A DNA stretch of 50,879 nucleotides from Clostridia bacterium. GTDB taxonomy: Bacteria > Bacillota > Clostridia > Oscillospirales > Acutalibacteraceae. Position 1 is the first letter of the stretch, and each line of letters begins with the position of its first letter. The DNA is taken from contig JAFTSH010000006.1 in NCBI GenBank assembly GCA_017467405.1, positions 1-50,879 of the forward strand, given 5' to 3'. Shown piece by piece: positions 14,452 through 20,944 of this stretch. The notes beneath the pieces were generated by a model, which was not told the DNA's origin, ran no database searches, and worked only from the letters and a program-made list of their open reading frames with translations. The translations under genes were made by a program, and so were the position numbers.

Positions 14452-16746
14452 TGTATTCGTCTCCTTTTGGTTTTTGATTATATCTGTCGCATCCGAATTC
14501 TTTTTCGGGTGCATTCTGAACAAGTTAAGCCGCAGAGCGTTGGTGACGACGCAAAAGCTCGAAAGACTCATGGCGGCGGCGCCGAACATCGGGTTAAGCT
14601 CCCAGCCGAGCAGAGAAATAAAGGCTCCTGCCGCAAGGGGAATTCCCGCGGCGTTATAAATAAAGGCCCAGAAAAGATTCTGATAGATGTTCTTTAAGGT
14701 AGCACGGCTCAGACGGATGGCGGCGGGAACGTCGGAAAGACGGCTGTGCATAAGCACCACGTCGGCGGCGTCTACGGCAATGTCTGCACCTGCCCCGATG
14801 GCAATTCCGACGTCCGCGCTTGAGAGTGCGGGTGCATCGTTTATTCCGTCGCCCACCATCGCAACGGCGCCCTTTGACCTGAGGGAGCGAATGACGCTTT
14901 CCTTTCCGTCGGGAAGTACCCCTGCGATGACCTCGTCAACACCTGCCTTGCGGCCTATGGCGTCGGCGGTCCTTTGGTTATCTCCCGTCAGCATAATCAC
15001 CCGTATGCCCATCCTTTTAAGCTCGGCAACGGCGGAGGGACTGTCCTCCTTCAGGGTGTCCGCAACGGCAATAAGCCCTTTGCATTTTCCGTCTTTAACG
15101 AAGAGCAGGGGAGTCTTGCCTTCCTCCGAGAGAATTTGAGCCTTTTTGTGAAGATCCTCGGACAGCTCTGCCTTCTGCGAGATAAACGAAAGACTTCCGC
15201 CGAAGGCCGCGGATCCCTTGACCGAGGCCGTCACACCGTTTCCGAACAACGCTTCGAAATTCTCTATCTCGTCGGGGAGGATATTCAGCTCGTCCGCTTT
15301 TTTGACGATCGCCCTTGCGAGCGGATGCTCACTCTTGGCTTCAAGAGAGCATGCGAGTCTTAACAGCTCGTCTTCACTGTTATCCGACGTCGGGATTATA
15401 TCGGTAACCTCGGGCTCGCCCTTCGTGATGGTACCCGTCTTGTCGAGCACCACCGTCTTGGTCCGTCCGGTATGCTCAAGCGCCTCGGCCGTCTTGAAGA
15501 GAATTCCGTTCCTTGCCCCCTTGCCGCTGCCTACCATAATGGCAACGGGCGTTGCAAGACCGAGGGCACACGGACAGCTTATCACGAGCACCGAAATTCC
15601 GCGTGCGAGCGCAAAACCGACACTGTGTCCGAGGATCAGCCAAACCGCAACGGTTATGACCGCAATAACGATTACCGCAGGGACGAAGATCCCCGAAACC
15701 TTGTCTGCCGCCTTTGCAACGGGTGCTTTGGTGGCGGCGGCGTCACTCATAAGCTTGATTATCTGCGAAAGCGTAGTATCCTCTCCGACCCTTGAAGCCT
15801 CGCATTTTAGGTAACCCGAGGTGTTTATGCTTGCGGCGTATACGCTGTCACTCGGGGACTTGTCCGACGGAATACTCTCACCCGTCAGCGCCGACTCGTT
15901 TACCGCACTGTGTCCCTGGATAACGGTACCGTCGACGGGTATGCTTTCTCCGGGACGCACGGTGAACAGGTCACCCTTTTTTACCTCTCCTACGGGGACG
16001 GTCAGCTCCGTGCCGTCGCGTATCACCCTTGCCGTCTGAGGTGCGAGCCGTATCAGCGATTTCAGCGCATCGGTAGTCTTGCCCTTCGAGCGGGCTTCGA
16101 GCATCTTTCCCACCGTTATGAGGGCAAGGATCATTGCCGCTGACTCAAAGTAGAATTCGTGCGTATATCCTGCGGCTGCGGCGTGGTTTCCGACCGCCTG
16201 CGCACCCGACGCTCTGAAGAGGATTATCACGCTGTAAACGAAGGCCGCCGAGGAGCCGAGGGCAACGAGTGTATCCATATTCGGCGAACGACGTGCGAGT
16301 CCCTTGAAGCCGTTGATGAAGAATTTCTGATTTATCACCATCACCGCGGCCGACAAAATAAGCTGGGTGATGCCAACGGCAACGGGATCGGTGTGAAGAA
16401 AATGCGGCAGCGGCCAGCCCCACATCGAATGTCCCATTGATACGTACATCAGGATCGCAAGCAGTATCAGAGAGGAGATCAGCCTTGCGACGAGCAGGGG
16501 AGTATCCCTGTCAGCGAGGGGCGTGTCACCGTCAGGCTTCCTTTCGGCGCCCTTTACCGACGCGCCGTAGCCTGCCTTGGTTACCGCCGAAATAATATCC
16601 TGCTCGCTTGCGCTGCCCTCAACGCCCATCGAATTCGTCAGCAGACTGACCGAGCAGGAGGTGACCCCCTCAACGGCGTTGACCGCCTTTTCAACACGGG
16701 CACTGCAGGCGGCGCAGCTCATTCCGGTTACGTTAAACTGTTTCAT
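14251..16746 (-). CDS. copA: Copper-exporting P1B-type ATPase with fused C-terminal chaperone domain
   Basis: This 831-residue heavy-metal pump exports Cu(I) using ATP. The N-terminal HMA domain has GMSCAAC (Cys 11 and 14), and eight membrane helices are expected. The transmembrane metal site SCPCALG, the phosphorylated DKTGT, the SEHPLA motif of the nucleotide domain and GDGINDAPAL are all visible. Unusually, after the last helix and a linker of about 25 residues the frame continues into a second HMA domain (766-831) with MCPHC (Cys 777 and 780), resembling a free CopZ chaperone. A ribosome binding site and ATG lie inside the frame at that junction. The gene starts 8 bp after csoR and shares its promoter. 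An in-frame fusion is what the sequence shows; a separate chaperone is inference. Confidence 0.93.
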   Translation of the reverse strand: MKQFNVTGMSCAACSARVEKAVNAVEGVTSCSVSLLTNSMGVEGSASEQDIISAVTKAGYGASVKGAERKPDGDTPLADRDTPLLVARLISSLILLAILMYVSMGHSMWGWPLPHFLHTDPVAVGITQLILSAAVMVINQKFFINGFKGLARRSPNMDTLVALGSSAAFVYSVIILFRASGAQAVGNHAAAAGYTHEFYFESAAMILALITVGKMLEARSKGKTTDALKSLIRLAPQTARVIRDGTELTVPVGEVKKGDLFTVRPGESIPVDGTVIQGHSAVNESALTGESIPSDKSPSDSVYAASINTSGYLKCEASRVGEDTTLSQIIKLMSDAAATKAPVAKAADKVSGIFVPAVIVIAVITVAVWLILGHSVGFALARGISVLVISCPCALGLATPVAIMVGSGKGARNGILFKTAEALEHTGRTKTVVLDKTGTITKGEPEVTDIIPTSDNSEDELLRLACSLEAKSEHPLARAIVKKADELNILPDEIENFEALFGNGVTASVKGSAAFGGSLSFISQKAELSEDLHKKAQILSEEGKTPLLFVKDGKCKGLIAVADTLKEDSPSAVAELKRMGIRVIMLTGDNQRTADAIGRKAGVDEVIAGVLPDGKESVIRSLRSKGAVAMVGDGINDAPALSSADVGIAIGAGADIAVDAADVVLMHSRLSDVPAAIRLSRATLKNIYQNLFWAFIYNAAGIPLAAGAFISLLGWELNPMFGAAAMSLSSFCVVTNALRLNLFRMHPKKNSDATDIIKNQKETNTMEKTIRIEGMMCPHCEAHVKKALEALAGVASAEVSHTAGTAVVKLSSDISDEQLKKTVEEAGYKVL

Positions 16747-16754
16747 TTTTCACC

Positions 16755-17057
16755 CTACTTCATAAGCTTACGGAGAACGGCAACCAGCTCGTCGGCGGCA
16801 CCGTCCTTTCCGTCACGTATATCCTGTGCAACGCAGGTCTCAATATGATTTGAGAGCAACTCGCGGCTGAAGGCGTTGAGCGCGGCGTTTACGGCCGATA
16901 CCTGAACGAGTATGTCGGGACAGTAGGCGTCGTTTTCAACCATACCCTTTATTCCGCGAACCTGACCTTCAATGCGGTTCAGCCTGTTCATAAGCGAGCG
17001 GTATTCCTTTTCGTCACGAACCTTCTTGCGGCAACCGCAGCATTCAGAGCTGTTCAT
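16755..17057 (-). CDS. csoR: CsoR-family copper-sensing repressor
   Basis: A 100-residue all-helical DUF156/CsoR repressor that leaves DNA on binding Cu(I). The ligand set is visible: Cys in DAYCPDILVQ, then His and Cys in SNHIETC. A Cys-rich N-terminus (SSECCGCRKK) is added. The ATG at 17057 lies after GGAGGG; the open frame runs 24 codons further upstream, but that part covers the promoter. It is the first gene of the csoR-copA operon. The palindrome in its promoter is a classic CsoR site, so it should repress itself and copA. Confidence 0.93.
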   Translation of the reverse strand: MNSSECCGCRKKVRDEKEYRSLMNRLNRIEGQVRGIKGMVENDAYCPDILVQVSAVNAALNAFSRELLSNHIETCVAQDIRDGKDGAADELVAVLRKLMK

Positions 17058-17087
17058 ATTATCCCTCCGTTTGGTTATTATATCTGT

Positions 17088-17116
17088 ATTATATACCCCT
17101 CGGGGGTATTTGTCAA
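17088..17116 (-). promoter_or_regulatory. csoR-copA promoter with CsoR operator filling the spacer
   Basis: On the minus strand TTGACA (17116-17111) and TATAAT (17093-17088) have a 17-bp spacer. The palindrome ATACCCCTCGGGGGTAT (17093-17109) occupies the spacer almost exactly. Bound repressor would block RNA polymerase until Cu(I) releases it. Confidence 0.9.
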
Positions 17117-17134
17117 GGCGGTGCCTCATAAAAA

Positions 17135-17158
17135 ACGGACACGGCGAACCGTGTCCGT
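17135..17158 (-). terminator. Terminator hairpin after the feo-associated small gene
   Basis: ACGGACACGG (17135-17144) pairs with CCGTGTCCGT (17149-17158) around CGAA. On the minus strand it is followed by a T run, so it ends the feo operon before the csoR promoter. Confidence 0.8.
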
Positions 17159-17164
17159 AGCTGA

Positions 17165-17338
17165 TTATTTTTTACCGTGACAGGAGTCGCTCATCGGACA
17201 TCCGCCGCAGCCGCAGCTGCAGGAGGACTTGCCCTTTTTCTTGTTGCGTATCATATTGAAAACGATAGCACCGAGAAGGACGGCCACAACGGCAGATATT
17301 ATCACGGTGGCGAGATTAGCCTGAAGCCATTCGAGCAT
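17165..17338 (-). CDS. FeoB-associated Cys-rich membrane protein
   Basis: A 57-residue protein with one N-terminal membrane helix (about residues 8-29), a basic stretch RNKKKGK, and a cysteine-rich tail with CSCGCGGCP and a final CHGKK. This matches the small FeoB-associated family found just downstream of feoB in clostridia, thought to act in place of or with FeoC. AAGGAG lies 9 nt before the ATG. It follows feoB by about 30 bp and is probably the last gene of the operon. The metal-binding role is inferred from the Cys pattern. Confidence 0.85.
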   Translation of the reverse strand: MLEWLQANLATVIISAVVAVLLGAIVFNMIRNKKKGKSSCSCGCGGCPMSDSCHGKK

Positions 17339-17369
17339 GGATCATGACTCCTTTCCTGAGCAGTTTGAT

Positions 17370-19541
17370 TTATTTTACCTTTACCGAAAGAGTATTGTCG
17401 TTATATTTGTTCTTTCTGAAAAGCAGGTATACCATACCGAGAAGAAGAACGAAGGCAACGACCGTCCAGGCCGAGAACACTCCGGTGAAGAGCAGACCGA
17501 TGTGGTAGACCATCAGGGAGATGACGTAGGCGAATACGCACATATATCCGATTGCAAAGGCGGTCCACTTGCCGTTGTTCATTTCGCGTCTGATGGCACC
17601 CATAGCGGCAAAGCAGGGAGCGCAGAGCAGGTTGAAGATCAGGAAGCTGAAGCCTGCAAGCTTGCTGCCGCCGAAGAATTCGCTTCCGATAATCGCAAGA
17701 CCTGCGGAATCAGCCGCGTCAACGAGCTCGAATGCGAGATCGGCATCCGCCATGGAGGAAAGGGAGCCGAACACTCCGACGACCTCTTCCTTGGCAACGA
17801 GTCCGAGTACGGTCGCAACGGCAGCCTGCCAGTTACCGAAGCCGAGGGGCTTGAAGATAACGGCGATAACGGATCCGACGACCTCGAGTATTGAGGCACC
17901 GCCGGCTTCTTCGGTGATGTAGTGGAAGCCGCCCTCAAAGGAGAGGGAGTTGAGCACCCAGATGATCACGCTGGCGGCAACGATAACGGTACCTGCACGC
18001 TTGATGAAGGACCAGCCGCGCTCCCAGGTGGCACGGAGAACGTTACCCGCAACGGGGAGATGATAGGGGGGGAGTTCCATAACGAAGGGAGCGGGATCTC
18101 CTGCGAACATCTTGGTCTTCTTGAGGATGATACCGGTTACCAGAACGGCGGCAACGCCGATGAAGTAAGCGGAGGTGGCGATCCACGCACTGCCGCCGAA
18201 GAGCGCACCGGCGATGAGACCGACGATAGGCATCTTGGCGCCGCAGGGGATAAATCCGGTGGTGATTATGGTCATTTTGCGGTCACGGTCCTGCTCGATG
18301 GTACGGCTGGCCATGATTCCGGGAACGCCGCAACCTGAGGCTACAAGCATCGGGATAAAGCTCTTGCCTGAGAGTCCGAAGCGTCTGAAAATACGGTCCA
18401 TAATAAAGGCGACACGGGCCATGTAACCTACGTTTTCAAGGATGGAAAGCAGCAGGAAGAGAATAAGCATCTGGGGGACGAAGCCGAGAACGGCGCCGAC
18501 ACCGCCGATTATACCGTCAGAGATGAGGCTGTTGAGCCAATCGGCACAGCCGATATTTTCGAGCCATCCCGAAACGCCGGGAAGTATCCACTCTCCGAAG
18601 AGCGTGTCGTTCATAAATCCGACCGTCCAGTCACCGACCGTTCCGATCGAAAGGGTGTATACCAGCCACATGATGGCGGCAAAGATGGGAAGGGCAAGCC
18701 AGCGGTTGGTGATGACGCGGTCGATCTTGTCGGAATAGGTCAGCTTGCCTGCGTCCTTCTTCTTGTACGAGGATTTGAGTATGGAGGCTATGTAGACGTA
18801 TCTCTCGTTGGTGATGATGCTCTCGGCATCGTCATCCATTTCGGCTTCGACGGCAGCGATATCCTCTTCGATGTGAGCGAGGGTAGCTTCGTCGAGTCCG
18901 AGCTGTCCGAGCACCTTTTCGTCGCGCTCGAAGAGCTTGACTGCATACCAGCGCTGCTGTTCGGCGGGCATACCGTGTACGGCGGCTTCCTCAATGTGGG
19001 CAATAGCGTGCTCAACGGTACCCGAGAAGGTATGCTTCGTAACCGCTTTGCCGGCCTTGGCGGCCTCAATGGCAGCCTCGGCAGCCTCGGTGATTCCCGT
19101 TCCCTTGAGTGCCGAGATCTCGACGATCTTACAGCCGAGCTGACGGGAAAGCTCCTCGGTGTTGATCTTGTCGCCGTTCTTTCTGACGACGTCCATCATG
19201 TTGATGGCGGCGACAACGGGGATTCCGAGCTCGGTGAGCTGGGTGGTAAGATAAAGGTTACGCTCAAGGTTCGTGCCGTCGATTATGTTGAGTATAACGT
19301 CGGGGCGCTCGCCTACAAGGTAGTTACGCGCAACGACCTCTTCAAGCGTGTAGGGGGAGAGGGAGTAAATACCCGGAAGGTCGGTGACTATCACGCCGCT
19401 GTGCTTTTTAAGCTTGCCTTCTTTCTTTTCAACCGTTACGCCGGGCCAGTTGCCGACGTATTGGTTAGAGCCCGTAAGGGCGTTGAACAGGGTCGTCTTA
19501 CCGCTGTTCGGGTTGCCTGCAAGGGCAATTCTCAGATCCAT
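17370..19541 (-). CDS. feoB: Ferrous iron transport protein B
   Basis: A 723-residue Fe(II) uptake protein in the cytoplasmic membrane. An N-terminal G domain carries G1 GNPNSGKT (9-16), G3 DLPG (54-57) and G4 NMMD (114-117), followed by a helical GDI-like spacer to about residue 270. Two Gate-type halves of membrane helices follow, with conserved Cys (ASGCGVPG, FIPCGAKMP, LLCAPCFAA). The length is normal. It follows two feoA genes on the same strand after a 109-bp gap containing a third DtxR-like palindrome, so it may have its own control point. No FeoC is seen; the Cys-rich peptide follows instead. Confidence 0.96.
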   Translation of the reverse strand: MDLRIALAGNPNSGKTTLFNALTGSNQYVGNWPGVTVEKKEGKLKKHSGVIVTDLPGIYSLSPYTLEEVVARNYLVGERPDVILNIIDGTNLERNLYLTTQLTELGIPVVAAINMMDVVRKNGDKINTEELSRQLGCKIVEISALKGTGITEAAEAAIEAAKAGKAVTKHTFSGTVEHAIAHIEEAAVHGMPAEQQRWYAVKLFERDEKVLGQLGLDEATLAHIEEDIAAVEAEMDDDAESIITNERYVYIASILKSSYKKKDAGKLTYSDKIDRVITNRWLALPIFAAIMWLVYTLSIGTVGDWTVGFMNDTLFGEWILPGVSGWLENIGCADWLNSLISDGIIGGVGAVLGFVPQMLILFLLLSILENVGYMARVAFIMDRIFRRFGLSGKSFIPMLVASGCGVPGIMASRTIEQDRDRKMTIITTGFIPCGAKMPIVGLIAGALFGGSAWIATSAYFIGVAAVLVTGIILKKTKMFAGDPAPFVMELPPYHLPVAGNVLRATWERGWSFIKRAGTVIVAASVIIWVLNSLSFEGGFHYITEEAGGASILEVVGSVIAVIFKPLGFGNWQAAVATVLGLVAKEEVVGVFGSLSSMADADLAFELVDAADSAGLAIIGSEFFGGSKLAGFSFLIFNLLCAPCFAAMGAIRREMNNGKWTAFAIGYMCVFAYVISLMVYHIGLLFTGVFSAWTVVAFVLLLGMVYLLFRKNKYNDNTLSVKVK

Positions 19542-19563
19542 ATCATTTCCTCACTTTCAGCAA

Positions 19564-19577
19564 TTAGCAGCCGCTAA
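19564..19577 (-). promoter_or_regulatory. DtxR-like palindrome ahead of feoB
   Basis: TTAGC-AGCC-GCTAA matches the two sites upstream of feoA in the pattern TTAGC-N4-GCTAA. It lies 23 bp upstream of the feoB start. The remainder of the feoA-feoB gap holds a small GGGG/CCCC hairpin followed by a T run on the minus strand (about 19590-19620), possibly an attenuator. Confidence 0.6.
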
Positions 19578-19650
19578 CCGACCGCCTTAAAAAAGAGGGG
19601 TCAAGCCCCACACGCCCCGAAGGGCGGTTAAAGTCCGATGTTTTCCGAAA

Positions 19651-19872
19651 TTATTCAATCTCGATCATTTCCGCGTCCGCCTTGCGCAGAGAGAGCTCGT
19701 ATCCGCGAACGGTGACCTCGACGGGATCTCCGAGGGGAGCAACCTTGCGGACGTATACCTCAACGCCCTTGGTGATTCCCATATCCATGATACGGCGCTT
19801 TACGGGTCCTTCACCGTGAAGCTTTACCACCTTGACGGTATCGCCGATTTTAGCCTCTTTGAGAGTGTTCAT
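19651..19872 (-). CDS. feoA: FeoA-like SH3-fold protein (second copy)
   Basis: A 73-residue cytoplasmic protein with the FeoA core: the GDTVKVVKLHGEGPVKRRIMDMG block followed by VAPLGDPVEVTVRGYELSLRK. FeoA proteins assist FeoB. The ATG at 19872 is preceded by AGGAGG at 8 nt; an in-frame extension of 10 codons upstream lacks a better site. It sits between the first feoA and feoB, so the operon encodes two divergent FeoA proteins. Confidence 0.9.
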   Translation of the reverse strand: MNTLKEAKIGDTVKVVKLHGEGPVKRRIMDMGITKGVEVYVRKVAPLGDPVEVTVRGYELSLRKADAEMIEIE

Positions 19873-19905
19873 GCCTTCATCCTCCTTGAATGAGTATATC
19901 AAAGA

Positions 19906-20118
19906 TCAGATCATGATCTTTTGTGCCATTTCCTTGCTGATCGCGATTCTCGCTTCCTTGACGTTTACGATCAGATTGCCGCCGAGAATGCTGATTACCG
20001 TGACCGAGCCGCCCACCACGAAGCCGAGGTTTTCGAGATGTCTTTTAACCTCGGGTGTTCCGCCGATTCTTTTAATAACGTTTTCTTCACCGATATCGGC
20101 AAACGCCAGCGGCATCAT
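19906..20118 (-). CDS. feoA: FeoA-like SH3-fold protein (first copy)
   Basis: A 70-residue FeoA-family protein, first gene of the operon. It contains IKRIGGTPEVKRHLENLGFVVG and GNLIVNVKEARIAISKEMAQKI, the small beta-barrel typical of the family. GAGG lies 9 nt before the ATG. Two DtxR-like palindromes and a minus-strand promoter lie just upstream. Confidence 0.9.
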   Translation of the reverse strand: MMPLAFADIGEENVIKRIGGTPEVKRHLENLGFVVGGSVTVISILGGNLIVNVKEARIAISKEMAQKIMI

Positions 20119-20142
20119 TTTACATTACCTCGCTTTACCCGA

Positions 20143-20190
20143 TTAGCCTGCGCTAACCGGACGGCCTGAAATATAGTTAGCGTCCGCTAA
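20143..20190 (-). promoter_or_regulatory. Two DtxR-like operators upstream of feoA
   Basis: TTAGC-CTGC-GCTAA (20143-20156) and TTAGC-GTCC-GCTAA (20177-20190) are 34 bp apart. With the copy at 19564-19577 they make three sites of one pattern inside one operon. The pattern recalls the DtxR/IdeR core TTAGG-N-CCTAA. The adjacent DtxR-family gene is the natural candidate regulator. Confidence 0.7.
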
Positions 20191-20198
20191 CCATATAT

Positions 20199-20227
20199 AT
20201 GATAATCATTTGTCGAAAAAATGTCAA
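20199..20227 (-). promoter_or_regulatory. feo operon promoter
   Basis: On the minus strand TTGACA (20227-20222) and TATCAT (20204-20199) are 17 bp apart. The nearest operator begins 9 bp downstream of the -10 box, covering the transcription start. A TGATAATCATT stretch overlapping the -10 also resembles half a Fur box. Confidence 0.75.
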
Positions 20228-20297
20228 GAGTTTTTTTGAGTTTTTTATAAAAAATCCGAATATAAGCCTTTGCCGCGTTCCGATGTTGCAAAAGTCC

Positions 20298-20326
20298 TTG
20301 AAAAACAGGGCGGAATGTGTTAAAAT
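20298..20326 (+). promoter_or_regulatory. dtxR-family gene promoter
   Basis: TTGAAA (20298-20303), a 17-bp spacer and TAAAAT (20321-20326) lie 31 bp before the start codon. Confidence 0.7.
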
Positions 20327-20356
20327 ATAAACACACTGTGAAAGGGGGAGAAGCCG

Positions 20357-20734
20357 GTGCATCTTCAGGAATCGGGCGAGATGTATCTTGAAACGATATA
20401 TATTCTCAGCAAAAAGAGCAGCACTGTGCGCTCGCTCGACGTTGCCGAGTATATGGGGTATTCAAAGCCCAGCATCAGCCGTGCCGTAAAGCTCTTGAAG
20501 GACGGCGGTTATATTACGGTGGACGCCGACGGATATATTGCGCTGACCGACGTTGGCGAGGACGTTGCCCTCAAGATCTTCGAGCGCCACACCCTGATTA
20601 CCGATATGCTCGTGCGTCTGGGTGTCGATCCCGAGGTGGCGTCTGAGGACGCCTGCAAGATGGAGCACGTGATAAGCGACGACTCCTTTGAGGCCATCAA
20701 GCGCTACGTTGCGGAAAATATTCAGGATAAGTAG
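20357..20734 (+). CDS. DtxR/MntR-family metal-dependent regulator
   Basis: A 125-residue regulator. A winged helix (about 1-62, with VAEYMGYSKPSISRAVKLLKDGGYI as the recognition region) is followed by the metal-binding/dimerisation domain, where the metal-ligand motif FERHTLITDML and the later EDACKMEHVISD are seen. It lacks the third SH3-like domain, as in MntR-size members. The GTG start has GGGGGAG 7 nt upstream. It is divergent from the feo operon, whose promoter carries repeated palindromes, so it most likely represses feo when Fe(II) (or Mn) is plentiful. Metal specificity cannot be decided from the sequence. Confidence 0.88.
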   Translation: MHLQESGEMYLETIYILSKKSSTVRSLDVAEYMGYSKPSISRAVKLLKDGGYITVDADGYIALTDVGEDVALKIFERHTLITDMLVRLGVDPEVASEDACKMEHVISDDSFEAIKRYVAENIQDK

Positions 20735-20736
20735 CT

Positions 20737-20766
20737 TTAAGGGACGGAACGGTACCGTCCCTTTAA
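20737..20766 (+). terminator. Terminator after the dtxR-family gene
   Basis: AAAGGGACGG pairs with CCGTCCCTTT, with a T-rich tail. Confidence 0.75.
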
Positions 20767-20847
20767 TTTTGTCCTGCGGCCTCTCCGAAATGTTACACAT
20801 TCCCGAAACTGTAATACAATAACGACGGGTGCGTAAGGTTACCGCCC

Positions 20848-20876
20848 TTGAAAAAAAGGCGCGGTTTTAGTAAAAT
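20848..20876 (+). promoter_or_regulatory. Promoter of the oxidoreductase-AcnX operon
   Basis: TTGAAA (20848-20853), a 17-bp spacer and TAAAAT (20871-20876). A second hairpin-like GGGGCGTT repeat lies in the leader (ACGCCCC near 20891 with GGGGCGT near 20911). Confidence 0.65.
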
Positions 20877-20944
20877 ATAATTATGTAAAGAAACGCCCCA
20901 CGTCATCAACGGGGCGTTTATCACAGGAAAGGATGTTTCGAGCT

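Noticed and set aside
20199-20212. Fur box at the feo promoter
   Set aside because: Only a partial match (TGATAATCATT), no fur gene nearby, while three better DtxR-like palindromes are present.
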